Positions 6,998 through 17,803 of a stretch of 22,056 nt of DNA are shown in pieces. The notes beneath the pieces were generated by a model. That model had not been told where the DNA came from, made no database searches, and worked only from the letters and a program-made list of their open reading frames with translations. The DNA comes from a bacterium. Its GTDB lineage: Bacteria; Bacillota; Bacilli; Lactobacillales; Streptococcaceae. The position numbers and the translations under genes are program-made. Numbering within the stretch: the first letter of the stretch is position 1; the number at the start of each line of letters is the position of its first letter. The stretch is from NCBI GenBank assembly GCA_905221435.1, contig CAJNDD010000027.1, positions 1 to 22,056 on the forward strand, read 5' to 3'.

Positions 6998-7025
6998 CTC
7001 AAAAGGTTTGGGTGAACCTTTTGAG
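6998..7025 (-). other. Hairpin directly after rumA, without a U-tract
   Basis: Eleven perfect pairs (6998-7008 with 7015-7025) and a six-base loop begin three bases after the rumA stop. No run of U follows on the minus strand, so it is a poor intrinsic terminator. It sits exactly between the live rumA tail and displaced tail D, so it may mark the recombination joint or act as a processing or 3'-stabilising stem. Confidence 0.5.
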
Positions 7026-7027
7026 GT

Positions 7028-8398
<1,371 letters not shown>

Positions 8399-8410
8399 CT
8401 ATCGGCCGAC

Positions 8411-8441
8411 AAAAAAAGACGGCAACATTTCTGTTACCATC
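8411..8441 (-). terminator. Terminator after the DUF1002-type gene
   Basis: Stem 8418-8426 with 8433-8441 (nine pairs, two of them G-U) is followed on the minus strand by seven U (8417-8411). A TATAAT with extended TG lies just upstream (8443-8448 on the plus strand). A transcript started there would begin inside the hairpin and could escape it, so rumA may have its own promoter here. Confidence 0.75.
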
Positions 8442-8460
8442 TATTATATCATGAAATGAT

Positions 8461-9435
8461 CTAAGCACCAAAACTCTTGAAGAAGTTGACAATGGCTTGC
8501 CAAAGGGAGCTAAAGAAGTTGCCCCCGTCTTCTAGCGCTTTATTGGCATCAAAGTTGAGGTTGATATTTTTAAAGCTATCTCCAGCTTGAGAGACAATGC
8601 TTTCCTTGAGGTCATTTAGGGTTTTAGTGAAATCAGCATTGTTCAAAATGTCACTCTTTGAGAGATTGAGGGCAAAATTGATGATGATATTGACCTGGTT
8701 TCCTGTTATAACCTGATCAAGTTTGTAGTTTTTTAGCGTGTCTTCAACGATTTTGCGGACATCTTCTTCTGTCAGATTTCCTTTGGCTTCTTTTGCTTTT
8801 GCGATTCCTGCCTTGATATCTGCCAAGGCGACATTGAGTTTATTGGCATCGTAGCCTGATTTATCCTTGTTTTCAGCATTAATATCGGATAAGGCTTTTA
8901 GCTCCTCTTGGGCCAAGTCTTTATTGGCTTGCGGTACTTTGGCACCATTGGCCTCTAACGAGTAGTAAATCCCTGCAAGGGCGCTCTCTCCAGTAACTGG
9001 AATAGGAGCTGCAACTGTGATTTTGGCATGCTCCACTCCCAGTGTCACTGCTGCGTTACGGTACATATCCTGCGTCACCTTGGTGATATTTTCAGGCGTT
9101 TCAATCTTGACTTCTAGAGGCGACTTATCACCTAGCTTTTGAATCTTAGCTGACGAATAGAGCTGTAGACTAGCATCATTAGCCACATTCATAATTTTCG
9201 AATAGATATCAGGTGTCATAGTTTTGATATCTTTGGTGTCTTTTGATGCGTCATAGCCAAGTTTGCTAAGAGTTTGATTTTTCTGGTCTTCAGATAGAGA
9301 AGAACCTAGAACATATTCAGGTTGTACATAGGTTTCATCGATTACTTTTTGAACATCGGTTGCTGCGTGGACACTCGTCATAGCTGTTACGGCCCACAGT
9401 ACTGCAGCACTTGTTAGAAAGAATTTCTTTCTCAT
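8461..9435 (-). CDS. Secreted DUF1002-type protein
   Basis: A 324-residue exported protein. The signal peptide is M-R-K-K plus a hydrophobic stretch with probable cleavage after V-H-A (24). The mature protein matches the DUF1002 layout as I recognise it: an N-terminal part with L-G-S-S-L-S-E-D-Q, a G-E-S-A-L-A-G-I-Y motif near 148-157 and a helical charged second half. The C-terminus is amphipathic and aromatic (F-F-S-S-L-W-Q-A-I-V-N-F-F), which may touch membrane. Function is unknown; no LPXTG or lipobox is present. AAAGGAGGG precedes the start. It follows pvaA after 86 bases and ends in its own terminator. Confidence 0.75.
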   Translation of the reverse strand: MRKKFFLTSAAVLWAVTAMTSVHAATDVQKVIDETYVQPEYVLGSSLSEDQKNQTLSKLGYDASKDTKDIKTMTPDIYSKIMNVANDASLQLYSSAKIQKLGDKSPLEVKIETPENITKVTQDMYRNAAVTLGVEHAKITVAAPIPVTGESALAGIYYSLEANGAKVPQANKDLAQEELKALSDINAENKDKSGYDANKLNVALADIKAGIAKAKEAKGNLTEEDVRKIVEDTLKNYKLDQVITGNQVNIIINFALNLSKSDILNNADFTKTLNDLKESIVSQAGDSFKNINLNFDANKALEDGGNFFSSLWQAIVNFFKSFGA

Positions 9436-9521
9436 GGGATATTCCCTCCTTTACCTTTCTAGGGTAATAAAACAATCTTAAAGAAAGCTTATAGTGAAAA
9501 ACACTTGGTCAAACCAGATGT

Positions 9522-10124
9522 TTAAAAGAAATTAAAGAATTTCATGATATAGAGATTAAAGCGAACCTGTCTTGAGTAGTAATAATTTCCACCATTTTCA
9601 TAGAGTTCGGCTCCGTGAAAGATAGAAATAGGGTTGATATAGGTGTAGGTCTTCCCTGTAGTATTACCAAGGATAGGAGCGACCGTTTCTCGGGAGTAAC
9701 GCTTGGCTAGTGCCAGAGTATTTTCCTTGCCATTCTGAGCGATAAAGTCGATATAGGCAGGTCCAAAATTATAGGCTTGAACGGCGGTCCAGACATCTAC
9801 TCCTTTGCTCTGTGCCAAATAGAGATTATCTGTTAAAGTCTGTACCCCTTGGCGAATACTAGAGGCATCGTCTTTGATGGTATTGGTAGCGCCACTAGCA
9901 GACTCACTAGACTGCATGACATCCCGCTCTTTTCCCTTCGTTTCGGTATAAATCATGGCGAGCACCAACTCTTCATTGGCTGGAGTATCTCTTTCGCTCA
10001 AGATTTCTCGCACCATGGGTTGGTAGGTCATGACTTGTTTAACATCCTGATGGATATGATAAGCTTTGTATCCTGCGAAAAGGAAGACTGCTAGCACAAG
10101 CACTCTTCTTATAAATTTAAACAT
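9522..10124 (-). CDS. pvaA: Membrane-anchored lysozyme-like protein (PvaA type)
   Basis: A 200-residue protein. One N-terminal membrane anchor (about 7-20) holds an extracellular goose-lysozyme/transglycosylase-like domain. The probable catalytic Glu61 lies in I-Y-T-E-T-K-G, followed by S-A-S-G-A and the core A-V-Q-A-Y-N-F-G (114-121), as in the lysozyme-like family that includes pneumococcal vaccine antigen A. It should cut peptidoglycan glycan strands locally. Its ATG overlaps the stop of the preceding nucleoid-associated gene by one base (TAATG), so translation is coupled. The family is fairly certain; equivalence to PvaA itself rests on size and memory. Confidence 0.7.
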   Translation of the reverse strand: MFKFIRRVLVLAVFLFAGYKAYHIHQDVKQVMTYQPMVREILSERDTPANEELVLAMIYTETKGKERDVMQSSESASGATNTIKDDASSIRQGVQTLTDNLYLAQSKGVDVWTAVQAYNFGPAYIDFIAQNGKENTLALAKRYSRETVAPILGNTTGKTYTYINPISIFHGAELYENGGNYYYSRQVRFNLYIMKFFNFF

Positions 10125-11098
10125 TATTTACTTTGAATATCCTCGATATTTTTGATTAAGATAGAATAGGTTCCATTGTCATTTTGAATAAACTCAACAG
10201 ATTCCGCATCTTGGTATACATTGTTGGGAACGATGAGCTCAATTCCATTTGACAAGGAAAGTTTTTGGTTTTCAAATTTCTTGAGCTGACGACTGGCATC
10301 AATTTCATCAAATTGAACAGGTTCTGGTACGGCTTCCTTGACTTGATCGATAAAGCTCAAGCGAGCTGTCAGATTGTTGTCAAAAAGGTCATTAGCCAAT
10401 TTTTCAGGTGACAGTTCATTGCTTTCTTCCAGATTGTTGAAAATCGCTGATTTGACCTTGGATTGGAATTGAAAATCATCTGTATTAAAGGACTCTGCAA
10501 TTCTCTGGGCCGTTTTTTCCAGTTCCTTGATAGATTTCTTTGGCGAAATCTTAGGGGCTACAGCAAGAAGATTCTCTGAAAAGTAGTTCAAAAAAGTCCC
10601 ATTGTACTTGATGCGTTTTTCGATGAGATGATACTTACGACTTTGAAGATTGACCACCAGAGCCTCATCAGCCCCCGTTCCAAATCCAGGTAGATTATTC
10701 TGAGTCAGCTTAATTGGATTATCAACTTCTCCACCGAGGTGGGTCAAGGTCTCACGTAGAGCAATTCGCAAGAAAGCGAAATGTTCAACGCCTTCTTTAG
10801 AAAACTGAACAAAAACCAAGTCATTGGTCTTGAGGTTTTCAGAAATACTGAACTCCTCTTTCCAGAGATTAGCCAGTGTTACTGATGTCTCCAACAAATC
10901 ATCCTTGATGTGATTGAAGAAGGGATTTTCTTCCTCGAAAATCCCAGTCTTTGCTTCATCTGAATACACACGTTCGATTTTTTTGCGCAGGTATTCTTCG
11001 ATTTTTGGAGTGATATTGAGAAATTTATCCGCTAGAAACAGCTCGGTATCATCCGGACTGAACTGATGGATAATGGCTTTCTTAATATAAATGTCCAT
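10124..11098 (-). CDS. Nucleoid-associated protein, YejK/NdpA type
   Basis: A 324-residue cytoplasmic protein starting [12 protein letters not shown]. It resembles the 37-kDa nucleoid-associated (NA37/YejK) family, with L-R-K-K-I-E-R and a middle region ending in [13 protein letters not shown] chose ATG at 11098. A longer frame from 11131 would use out-of-frame glyA sequence (P-S-H-Y-T-R), overlaps glyA and is not family-like. GAGGA lies eleven bases before the ATG. It begins seven bases after the glyA stop and overlaps pvaA by one base, so it is an inner gene of the operon. Its role, presumably DNA binding, is known only in broad terms. Confidence 0.7.
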   Translation of the reverse strand: MDIYIKKAIIHQFSPDDTELFLADKFLNITPKIEEYLRKKIERVYSDEAKTGIFEEENPFFNHIKDDLLETSVTLANLWKEEFSISENLKTNDLVFVQFSKEGVEHFAFLRIALRETLTHLGGEVDNPIKLTQNNLPGFGTGADEALVVNLQSRKYHLIEKRIKYNGTFLNYFSENLLAVAPKISPKKSIKELEKTAQRIAESFNTDDFQFQSKVKSAIFNNLEESNELSPEKLANDLFDNNLTARLSFIDQVKEAVPEPVQFDEIDASRQLKKFENQKLSLSNGIELIVPNNVYQDAESVEFIQNDNGTYSILIKNIEDIQSK

Positions 11099-11105
11099 AA
11101 AAGTA

Positions 11106-12362
11106 TTAGTCCTCGTATAGTGGGAAGGCATCTGTCAACGCTTTGACTTCACTTCTCACTTCTTCTAAGACAGCTTCATTTTCTGCATTCTTAAGGGTTT
11201 TAATGATGAGTTCAGCCACTTTACGGCTTTCTTCTTCACCAAATCCACGTGCAGTGATGGCTGCTGCTCCGATACGAATACCACTTGTCTTGAATGGTGA
11301 CAAGGTTTCGTATGGAATTGAGTTTTTATTTAGAGTAATATTAACTTCATCTAACAAGTTTTGAGCCACTTTTCCGTTTTCAACAACCTTAGTAACATCC
11401 ACTAGGAAGAGGTGATTTTCAGTCCCTCCTGAAATGATACGGAAATCAGGGTCTTGCAAGAAGACTTCAACCATAGCTTTGCTGTTTTTGATGACATTAG
11501 CAGCATATTCCTTGAAGGCTGGGTCCAAAACTTCTTTGAAGGAAACAGCCTTAGCAGCGACAACATGCTCCAAAGGACCACCTTGAATACCAGGGAAAAT
11601 AGCTGAGTTGATTTTCTTAGCTAGGTCTTCATCATTGGTCAAGATCAAGCCACCACGAGGTCCACGAAGGGTTTTGTGGGTCGTTGTTGTAGTGATATGA
11701 GCGTATGGTACTGGGCTTGGATGAAGTCCAGCTGCAACCAAACCAGCGATATGGGCCATATCGACCATGAGTTTAGCACCAACAGCATCAGCAATTTCAC
11801 GGAATTTTGAGAAGTCGATAATTTGAGAATAGGCTGAAGCACCCGCTACAATTAGTTTTGGTTTTACTTCTTGGGCTTGTTTCAAGATAGAATCAAAGTC
11901 CAAGAGTTCCGTTTCAGGATCCACACTGTAAGAAACAAAGTTGTAGGTTTGACCTGAGAAGCTAACTGGAGCTCCGTGGGTCAAGTGTCCACCTGCTGCC
12001 AAATCCATCCCCATAACGGTATCACCTGGCTCAATCAAGGCCATGTAAGCCGCACAGTTGGCTTGGCTTCCTGAGTGAGGTTGAACATTGGCGAATTTAG
12101 CACCGAAAATTTCTTTTGCACGTTCAATAGCTAGAGTTTCTACCACGTCTACTACATCGGTTCCACCATAATAACGGCGTCCTGGGTAACCCTCGGCATA
12201 TTTGTTTGTCAAGATAGACCCTTGAGCTGCCATAACAGCCTTGGAAACCACGTTTTCCGAAGCAATCAACTCGATGTTATTTTGTTGGCGTTCTTCTTCT
12301 TTGGCAATAGCATTCCAGAAATCAGCATCGTATGCTTTAAAATCGTCTTTGTCAAAAATCAT
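11106..12362 (-). CDS. glyA: Serine hydroxymethyltransferase
   Basis: A full-length 418-residue PLP enzyme converting serine and tetrahydrofolate to glycine and 5,10-methylene-THF, the main one-carbon source for thymidylate and purines. Visible signatures are E-L-I-A-S-E-N (31-37), [15 protein letters not shown] (53-67), D-M-A-H-I-A-G-L (201-208) and the Schiff-base lysine 230 in [13 protein letters not shown]. The ATG has AAAGGAGA. It follows the GNAT gene after 59 bases in the tdk-prfA operon. Confidence 0.97.
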   Translation of the reverse strand: MIFDKDDFKAYDADFWNAIAKEEERQQNNIELIASENVVSKAVMAAQGSILTNKYAEGYPGRRYYGGTDVVDVVETLAIERAKEIFGAKFANVQPHSGSQANCAAYMALIEPGDTVMGMDLAAGGHLTHGAPVSFSGQTYNFVSYSVDPETELLDFDSILKQAQEVKPKLIVAGASAYSQIIDFSKFREIADAVGAKLMVDMAHIAGLVAAGLHPSPVPYAHITTTTTHKTLRGPRGGLILTNDEDLAKKINSAIFPGIQGGPLEHVVAAKAVSFKEVLDPAFKEYAANVIKNSKAMVEVFLQDPDFRIISGGTENHLFLVDVTKVVENGKVAQNLLDEVNITLNKNSIPYETLSPFKTSGIRIGAAAITARGFGEEESRKVAELIIKTLKNAENEAVLEEVRSEVKALTDAFPLYED

Positions 12363-12421
12363 AGGTCTTCTCCTTTATAGTGTGACTAGTCCTTTAGTTT
12401 ATTTTTCAATAAGAAAAAAAA

Positions 12422-12853
12422 CTAAAAGATGCGAATAAACCGTTTCTGCATTTTATCACAAGTATAACCAACTTTTTCATAAAATGCATGAGCTCCCAGA
12501 CGATGATCGCCAGAGTTTAAGCGGATAAACCCATAACCCCGTCTTTTTGCTTCTTGATCCAACCCTTGCAGTAAGCTTTTACCGATACCTTTCCCTTGTA
12601 CTTGAGGCGAAACCGCTAAGCCTAAGATATTAAATCCTGCTTTGGAATAGAGAGATTCATAAACTTCAGCATGGACATATCCAAGTAAGACATGACTAGC
12701 TTCATCCTCATAGCCAAGAAGGAAATGATGTGAATCCTGAGACAGTCTAGCTAGTTGACTAGCTGTGTCCTCTGGACTAAAAGAATAACCCAAAGCCTCT
12801 TGATTGATCTCACATATAGTATTCACATCTGTTTCTTGCAAATCTCTTAGCAT
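12422..12853 (-). CDS. GNAT-family N-acetyltransferase
   Basis: A 143-residue single GNAT domain. The acetyl-CoA-binding motif A reads L-A-V-S-P-Q-V-Q-G-K-G-I-G-K-S-L-L (Q-x-x-G-K-G), followed by the motif B-like H-A-F-Y-E-K-V-G-Y. ATG at 12853 is chosen because GAGGAGG lies just before it and it is separated by one base from the Sua5 stop. The longer frame from 12892 lies inside sua5. The substrate is unknown. In this position after prmC-sua5 it could be a protein or small-molecule acetylase; similarity to RimI-like enzymes is only general. Confidence 0.85.
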   Translation of the reverse strand: MLRDLQETDVNTICEINQEALGYSFSPEDTASQLARLSQDSHHFLLGYEDEASHVLLGYVHAEVYESLYSKAGFNILGLAVSPQVQGKGIGKSLLQGLDQEAKRRGYGFIRLNSGDHRLGAHAFYEKVGYTCDKMQKRFIRIF

Positions 12854-12854
12854 C

Positions 12855-13457
12855 TCATTCCTCCTCAAAAGAAATCTCTGGCAACCGAGCAAGAATGTCT
12901 TCCCGCTTGATCGCCCCTTGGCGTAAGATTTTCACCTTGTCTCCAGACAAATCCAAAATAGTCGAATCCTGTCCAGTTAGAAAAGCGTCGTCCTCCAGAC
13001 CCAAAACCTCTTGGTCAAAATCCTCTAGAATTTGAGCATAGGCCACTCCACTTGTCTGACCTGAAATATTGGCAGACGGCCCAATCAAAGGACCTGTCTC
13101 TCGAATCAAATCAAGTGTAATGGGGTGACTCGGCATCCGAAACCCCACCGTTGAAAGACCAGAGTTGACCCAATAGGGAACTCGGTCATTGGCTTCAAGG
13201 ATAATGGTCAAGGGACCTGGTAAAAAGGTCTCTACAAGCTTTTGTAGATAAGTTGGCTGATTCTTTGAAAAATGCAAGATGTCCTCGAGAGAAGCGACAT
13301 TAAGATTGAGCGCCTTGTCTCTAGGACGACGTTTGAGTTGGTAAACATGGTCGACAGCTTTTTCATCTAAGGCCTTAGCAAAAAGACCATAAACTGTCTC
13401 GGTAGGTAAAACGACTGCCCCGCCCTTTTCCAACTCTTGTCTAATCCTGTCCATCAT
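12855..13457 (-). CDS. sua5: L-threonylcarbamoyladenylate synthase (Sua5/YrdC/YwlC)
   Basis: A 200-residue YrdC-domain enzyme that makes threonylcarbamoyl-AMP from threonine, bicarbonate and ATP, the first step of t6A modification at A37 of ANN-decoding tRNAs. Typical motifs are V-V-L-P-T-E-T-V-Y-G-L near the N-terminus, K-R-R-P-R-D-K-A-L-N-L and P-S-A-N-I-S-G in the middle. It lacks the extra C-terminal Sua5 domain, so it is the short (TsaC-like) form with a modest tail. The start overlaps the prmC end (TTG 13460, ATG 13457 and ATG 13454 are all possible). Confidence 0.9.
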   Translation of the reverse strand: MMDRIRQELEKGGAVVLPTETVYGLFAKALDEKAVDHVYQLKRRPRDKALNLNVASLEDILHFSKNQPTYLQKLVETFLPGPLTIILEANDRVPYWVNSGLSTVGFRMPSHPITLDLIRETGPLIGPSANISGQTSGVAYAQILEDFDQEVLGLEDDAFLTGQDSTILDLSGDKVKILRQGAIKREDILARLPEISFEEE

Positions 13458-14277
13458 CAACTACAACCATCCTATCTTGACCAAATTGGTCTTTAAGTGT
13501 TCGTACTCGTTTTTCAGGAAGATATTTCCTAAAAAGCGCAGGAACACTTTGACCTTGCTTGTATCCAATTTCAAGGTAAATCTTACCACCATCTGTGAGA
13601 TAGTCTTTTGCATCTTCCGCAATTCTGCGGTAAATAGCTAGGCCATCCTCATCTGCAAAGAGAGCTAGATGAGGTTCTGAATGCAAAACATTCAAATCAA
13701 CCTCTGACTCATCTTCACGAGAGATATAGGGTGGATTGGATACAATTATATCATATTTTTCAGAAATTTCTGCAAAACAATCAGATTTTTTAAAAAATAT
13801 ATTAAGATTTTGATTTCTAGCATTCTCTGATGCAAGCTCTAAGGCGGCTTGGGAAATATCTGCTGCTGTCACTGACCAATCTGGTCTGTTTTTAGCTAAT
13901 GCAATAGCTATGGCGCCACTTCCAGTCCCGATATCTAGGATCTTAAGATTTTCCTCAGGATTTTCTGTGAGGATGAGCTCCACCAACTCTTCTGTCTCTG
14001 GACGAGGAATCAAAACTCGCTCATCTACTTTTAACTGCATCCCAAAGAAATCTGCCTGTCCAATGATATACTGAGCTGGTTTGTGAGTTGCTAACTGCTG
14101 GTAAATTTCTTCTACAAATTGTTTTTCTTCCTCTGTTACCTCTTGTTGAAGAGCAAAAACAAAGTCCGTAAAAGAGAGATTTTTCAGGCTACGATAGACA
14201 AAAGAGAGGCTTTCTGCTTCCTCTCCTTGTCTTATCAACTCTTCTTCAAAATCTGAAAATAATTGAACTAATTTCAT
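13441..14277 (-). CDS. prmC: Release-factor glutamine methyltransferase
   Basis: A 278-residue SAM enzyme that methylates the Gln of the GGQ loop in release factors. It has an N-terminal helical substrate domain, the SAM motif L-D-I-G-T-G-S-G-A-I-A (114-124) and the catalytic N-P-P-Y (181-184). It lies directly after prfA, its substrate gene, with a TAATG one-base overlap, so production of factor and modifier is coupled. The old name hemK is misleading. Confidence 0.95.
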   Translation of the reverse strand: MKLVQLFSDFEEELIRQGEEAESLSFVYRSLKNLSFTDFVFALQQEVTEEEKQFVEEIYQQLATHKPAQYIIGQADFFGMQLKVDERVLIPRPETEELVELILTENPEENLKILDIGTGSGAIAIALAKNRPDWSVTAADISQAALELASENARNQNLNIFFKKSDCFAEISEKYDIIVSNPPYISREDESEVDLNVLHSEPHLALFADEDGLAIYRRIAEDAKDYLTDGGKIYLEIGYKQGQSVPALFRKYLPEKRVRTLKDQFGQDRMVVVDDGQD

Positions 14278-15356
14278 TATTTGTTTAATTCTTCTAATTT
14301 TTGTGTTTGGTCATAGAGCACCAAGGCGTCCACAACTTCATCCAATTTTCCAGACAAAATCGTATCTAGTTTTTGAAGGGTCAAGCCAATACGGTGGTCT
14401 GTGACACGGTTTTGAGGGAAATTATAAGTACGGATCCGTTCTGAACGGTCACCAGTACCGATTGTTGACTTTCGCTCAGCGTCTTGTTCATCTTGAGCAA
14501 TCTGAGCAAAATGGTCAGCAACACGCGCACGGATGATTTTCATGGCCTTCTCACGGTTCTTCTGCTGGGTCCGTTCTTCCTGCATCTCAACCTTGATATT
14601 GGTTGGCAAGTGAACGATACGCACGGCAGTCGCAACCTTATTGACGTTCTGTCCACCAGCACCAGATGCGTGGTAGATATCAACACGAAGGTCTTTTGGA
14701 TCGATATCGTATTCTACTTCTTCGACTTCAGGCATGACAAGAACTGTGGCAGTTGATGTATGGACACGTCCTTGGCTTTCTGTCACAGGGACACGTTGGA
14801 CACGGTGGGCACCAGATTCATACTTAAGTTTAGAGTAAACTGACTGACCTGATACCATAGCAACCACTTCTTTAAAACCGCCGACACCATTCATGGAAGC
14901 CTCCATGACTTCAAAGCGCCAGCCTTGGGCTTCCGCATACTTTTGATACATGGTTAGAAGGTCTCCAGCGAAAAGTGCTGCTTCGTCTCCACCAGCTGCT
15001 CCACGGATTTCAAGGATGATGTTCTTGTCATCGTTTGGATCCTTTGGAAGAAGCAAAATTTTGAGTTTTTCTTCGTATTCTTCTTTTTCAGCCTTGGCAT
15101 CTTTGAGCTCTTGCTTGGCCATTTCTTCCAAGTCCGCATCTCCGCCTGATTCTTTAATCATTTCTTCGGCATCGACGATGTTTTGAAGCACTTGTTTGTA
15201 CTCACGGTAGGCAGTTACCGTATCACGAGTAGAGGCCTCTTCTTTCGAAAGCTCCATGAAACGCTTGGTGTCTGATACTACATCAGGGTCACTCAGCAAT
15301 TCTCCTAGTTCTTCGTAACGGTCTTCTACAGCTTGTAGTTGATCATAGATGTTCAT
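14277..15356 (-). CDS. prfA: Peptide chain release factor 1
   Basis: A 359-residue factor that reads UAA and UAG and triggers release. The codon-recognition tripeptide is P-V-T (190-192, in [10 protein letters not shown]) and the catalytic loop is S-G-A-G-G-Q (231-236). Length and the R-V-H-T-S-T-A-T segment fit RF1 rather than RF2; no programmed frameshift is needed. Its ATG overlaps the tdk stop by four bases (ATGA). Confidence 0.97.
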   Translation of the reverse strand: MNIYDQLQAVEDRYEELGELLSDPDVVSDTKRFMELSKEEASTRDTVTAYREYKQVLQNIVDAEEMIKESGGDADLEEMAKQELKDAKAEKEEYEEKLKILLLPKDPNDDKNIILEIRGAAGGDEAALFAGDLLTMYQKYAEAQGWRFEVMEASMNGVGGFKEVVAMVSGQSVYSKLKYESGAHRVQRVPVTESQGRVHTSTATVLVMPEVEEVEYDIDPKDLRVDIYHASGAGGQNVNKVATAVRIVHLPTNIKVEMQEERTQQKNREKAMKIIRARVADHFAQIAQDEQDAERKSTIGTGDRSERIRTYNFPQNRVTDHRIGLTLQKLDTILSGKLDEVVDALVLYDQTQKLEELNK

Positions 15357-15943
15357 TTTTCTTCATTCTCCTTATTGATTTCAGGGGCAAAATAATGTTT
15401 ACGGCAAACCGAGATATAGGTTTCATTTCCACCGATTTGAATTTGTTCGCCATCATAGACTGGCACGCCATCTTGAGTTCGCAACACCATAGTCGCCTTT
15501 TTCTTACAGTACTGACAGATGGTCTTTATCTCATCGATTTTATCTGCTAAAAGCAAGAGATATTTGGAACCTTCGAACAATTCATTGCGAAAGTCATTTT
15601 TCAAACCAAAAGCCATGACAGGTATGTCTAACTCATCAACAACACGAGCTAGGTCATAAACATGGTGACGCTTGAGAAACTGGGCTTCATCAACCAGAAC
15701 GCAGTAGGGTTTTTCTGGTAAGTCTCGGATAAAGCCAAAGATATCCGTCGTTTCTTCAATCGCAATAGCTGGGCGTTTCATGCCAATCCGACTCGACACA
15801 TAGCCAACACCGTCACGCGTATCCAGAGCCGAAGTCATAATCACAACTCCCTTTCCTTGCTCCTCATAGTTATAGGCCACCTTGAGAATCTCAATCGTCT
15901 TACCAGAGTTCATGGTCCCATAACGATAATACAACTGTGCCAT
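15353..15943 (-). CDS. tdk: Thymidine kinase
   Basis: A 196-residue type II thymidine kinase that salvages thymidine to dTMP with ATP. The P-loop is G-T-M-N-S-G-K-T (9-16), the catalytic Glu86 lies in D-E-A-Q-F, and a zinc site is formed by C143, C146, C180 and H183. It is the first gene of the long minus-strand operon, transcribed from the promoter at 15986-16014. Together with glyA it links the operon to thymidylate supply. Confidence 0.97.
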   Translation of the reverse strand: MAQLYYRYGTMNSGKTIEILKVAYNYEEQGKGVVIMTSALDTRDGVGYVSSRIGMKRPAIAIEETTDIFGFIRDLPEKPYCVLVDEAQFLKRHHVYDLARVVDELDIPVMAFGLKNDFRNELFEGSKYLLLLADKIDEIKTICQYCKKKATMVLRTQDGVPVYDGEQIQIGGNETYISVCRKHYFAPEINKENEEK

Positions 15944-15985
15944 GTTTTTTGCTTCACGTCCATTTCTAAATTTTTGCTACATTCT

Positions 15986-16014
15986 AGTATATCATAATTT
16001 TCTGAAGCTTTAAA
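15986..16014 (-). promoter_or_regulatory. Promoter of the tdk-prfA operon
   Basis: On the minus strand TTTAAA (16009-16014), a 17-base spacer and TATACT (15986-15991) preceded by TGA give an extended -10 promoter. It lies back to back with the promoter of the tautomerase gene. Confidence 0.65.
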
Positions 16015-16024
16015 TGGCAAAATG

Positions 16025-16033
16025 TGGTAAAAT
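16025..16033 (+). promoter_or_regulatory. Extended -10 promoter of the tautomerase gene
   Basis: TGG-TAAAAT lies 33 bases before the start codon. The -35 is weak. It is divergent from and close to the tdk promoter, so the two may compete. Confidence 0.5.
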
Positions 16034-16066
16034 AGAAGAAAGCAAAAACTAGTGGAGGAAGCTATT

Positions 16067-16249
16067 ATGCCATTTGTACGCATCGATTTATTTGAAGGAC
16101 GCACGCTCGAGCAAAAGAAAGCTCTTGCTAAGGAAGTAACGGAAGCGGTTGTCCGCAACACTGGAGCACCTCAATCAGCCGTCCATGTCATCATCAATGA
16201 CATGCCAGAAGGAACCTACTTCCCACAAGGGGAAATGCGCACCAAATAA
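16067..16249 (+). CDS. 4-oxalocrotonate tautomerase family protein
   Basis: A 60-residue protein whose proline after the initiator Met becomes the catalytic N-terminal base (P-F-V-R-I-D-L). Arg near position 11 and the G-A-P-Q-S-A-V-H-V-I-I segment are typical of the DmpI/YwhB group. The ATG at 16067 is chosen because GGAGGAAG lies before it and the enzyme needs proline at position 2; a start 15 bases upstream would destroy this. The natural substrate in streptococci is unknown. It is monocistronic, with its own terminator. Confidence 0.92.
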   Translation: MPFVRIDLFEGRTLEQKKALAKEVTEAVVRNTGAPQSAVHVIINDMPEGTYFPQGEMRTK

Positions 16250-16252
16250 TCT

Positions 16253-16280
16253 AGCTTAAGCAGAATTGCTTAGGCTTTTT
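16253..16280 (+). terminator. Terminator after the tautomerase gene
   Basis: Stem 16253-16262 with 16267-16276 (ten pairs, one G-U), loop GAAT, followed by five T. Confidence 0.85.
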
Positions 16281-16300
16281 CAATCTCCAAGTAGCATCCA

Positions 16301-16329
16301 TTGAAGAAATAATCTAATTTTGTTACAAT
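16301..16329 (+). promoter_or_regulatory. Promoter of mnmE
   Basis: TTGAAG (16301-16306), a 17-base spacer and TACAAT (16324-16329), with TG one base before the -10. It lies 55 bases before the mnmE start. Confidence 0.7.
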
Positions 16330-16383
16330 TTGAAGAGATGCTTGGATACATATCCAAAGAAAAGAAATACAAAAGGAATTAGT

Positions 16384-17757
16384 ATGATTACACGTGAATT
16401 TGATACCATCGCTGCGATTTCTACTCCACTAGGTGAAGGAGCCATTGGTATTGTCCGCTTGAGCGGAACTGACAGTTTTGCCATTGCACAAAAGATTTTT
16501 AAAGGGAAAGACTTGAATCAGGTTGCCAGCCATACCCTTAACTACGGTCACATTGTTGACCCTCAAACTGGTAAGGTCATGGACGAAGTTATGGTTGGAG
16601 CTATGAAGTCTCCAAAGACCTTCACTCGTGAGGACATTATCGAGATTAATACCCACGGTGGGATTGCAGTGACCAATGAAATTCTCCAGCTAGCTATCCG
16701 TGAAGGAGCTCGGTTGGCAGAACCTGGTGAATTTACCAAGCGCGCCTTTCTAAACGGTCGTGTGGACTTGACTCAGGCTGAGGCGGTGATGGATATCATC
16801 CGTGCCAAGACAGACAAGGCCATGAATATTGCGGTTAAACAATTGGATGGTTCCCTTTCTGGTCTGATTAACAATACTCGCCAAGAAATCCTCAATACTC
16901 TTGCCCAAGTAGAGGTCAATATCGACTATCCTGAGTATGACGATGTTGAAGAAGCCACTACTGCAGTCGTCCGTGAGAAGACTATGGAGTTTGAACAACT
17001 GCTGACCAATCTCCTTAGAACAGCCCGACGTGGTAAGATCCTTCGCGAAGGAATTTCCACCGCCATCATCGGGCGTCCCAACGTTGGGAAATCCAGCCTC
17101 CTCAACAATCTCCTGCGTGAAGACAAGGCTATCGTAACAGACATTGCTGGTACGACACGAGATGTCATCGAAGAATACGTCAACATCAACGGTGTTCCAC
17201 TCAAATTAATTGATACAGCTGGTATTCGAGAAACAGATGATATCGTTGAACAAATCGGTGTCGAACGTTCGAGAAAAGCCCTCAAGGAAGCTGACTTGGT
17301 ACTACTAGTACTAAATGCTAGTGAACCACTGACAGCACAAGACAGACAACTCTTAGAAATAAGTCAGGATACCAACCGCATTATTCTACTTAATAAAACT
17401 GACTTGCCTGAAGCGATTGAAACTTCGGAACTTCCAGAAGATGTCATCCGTATTTCAGTTCTGAAAAATAAAAATATCGATAAGATCGAAGAACGTATCA
17501 ACAACCTCTTCTTTGAAAATGCTGGTTTGGTTGAGCAAGATGCCACTTACTTGTCTAACGCTCGTCATATTTCCTTGATTGAAAAGGCCGTTGAAAGCCT
17601 ACAAGCTGTTAACGAAGGTCTTGAACTGGGGATGCCAGTTGATTTGCTTCAAGTTGACTTGACCCGTACTTGGGAAATTCTCGGTGAAATTACCGGAGAT
17701 GCCGCACCAGATGAACTCATTACACAGCTCTTTAGCCAATTCTGTTTAGGAAAATAA
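16384..17757 (+). CDS. mnmE: tRNA modification GTPase MnmE
   Basis: A 457-residue protein that, with MnmG, installs the aminomethyl group on wobble U34 of several tRNAs. It has an N-terminal folate-binding TrmE domain, a helical middle domain, and an inserted G domain with G-R-P-N-V-G-K-S (230-237), the T-T-R-D switch and D-T-A-G (277-280). The C-terminal F-C-L-G-K carries the essential cysteine (454). The ATG at 16384 after AAAGGA is chosen; the frame is open 18 codons further up but that part is not family-like and overlaps no ribosome site. Confidence 0.96.
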   Translation: MITREFDTIAAISTPLGEGAIGIVRLSGTDSFAIAQKIFKGKDLNQVASHTLNYGHIVDPQTGKVMDEVMVGAMKSPKTFTREDIIEINTHGGIAVTNEILQLAIREGARLAEPGEFTKRAFLNGRVDLTQAEAVMDIIRAKTDKAMNIAVKQLDGSLSGLINNTRQEILNTLAQVEVNIDYPEYDDVEEATTAVVREKTMEFEQLLTNLLRTARRGKILREGISTAIIGRPNVGKSSLLNNLLREDKAIVTDIAGTTRDVIEEYVNINGVPLKLIDTAGIRETDDIVEQIGVERSRKALKEADLVLLVLNASEPLTAQDRQLLEISQDTNRIILLNKTDLPEAIETSELPEDVIRISVLKNKNIDKIEERINNLFFENAGLVEQDATYLSNARHISLIEKAVESLQAVNEGLELGMPVDLLQVDLTRTWEILGEITGDAAPDELITQLFSQFCLGK

Positions 17758-17793
17758 GAAAAATCCATGATCGTTCATTCGGTCATGGATTTT
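17758..17793. terminator. Bidirectional terminator between mnmE and dapA
   Basis: Bases 17761-17773 pair with 17780-17792 (13 pairs, one G-U) with A on the left side and T on the right, so it can end both convergent transcripts. Confidence 0.85.
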
Positions 17794-17803
17794 ATTGTAT
17801 TTA

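Noticed and set aside
11099..11131. Longer N-terminus for the nucleoid-associated protein
   Set aside because: It would read glyA codons out of frame; the ATG at 11098 gives the expected N-terminus.
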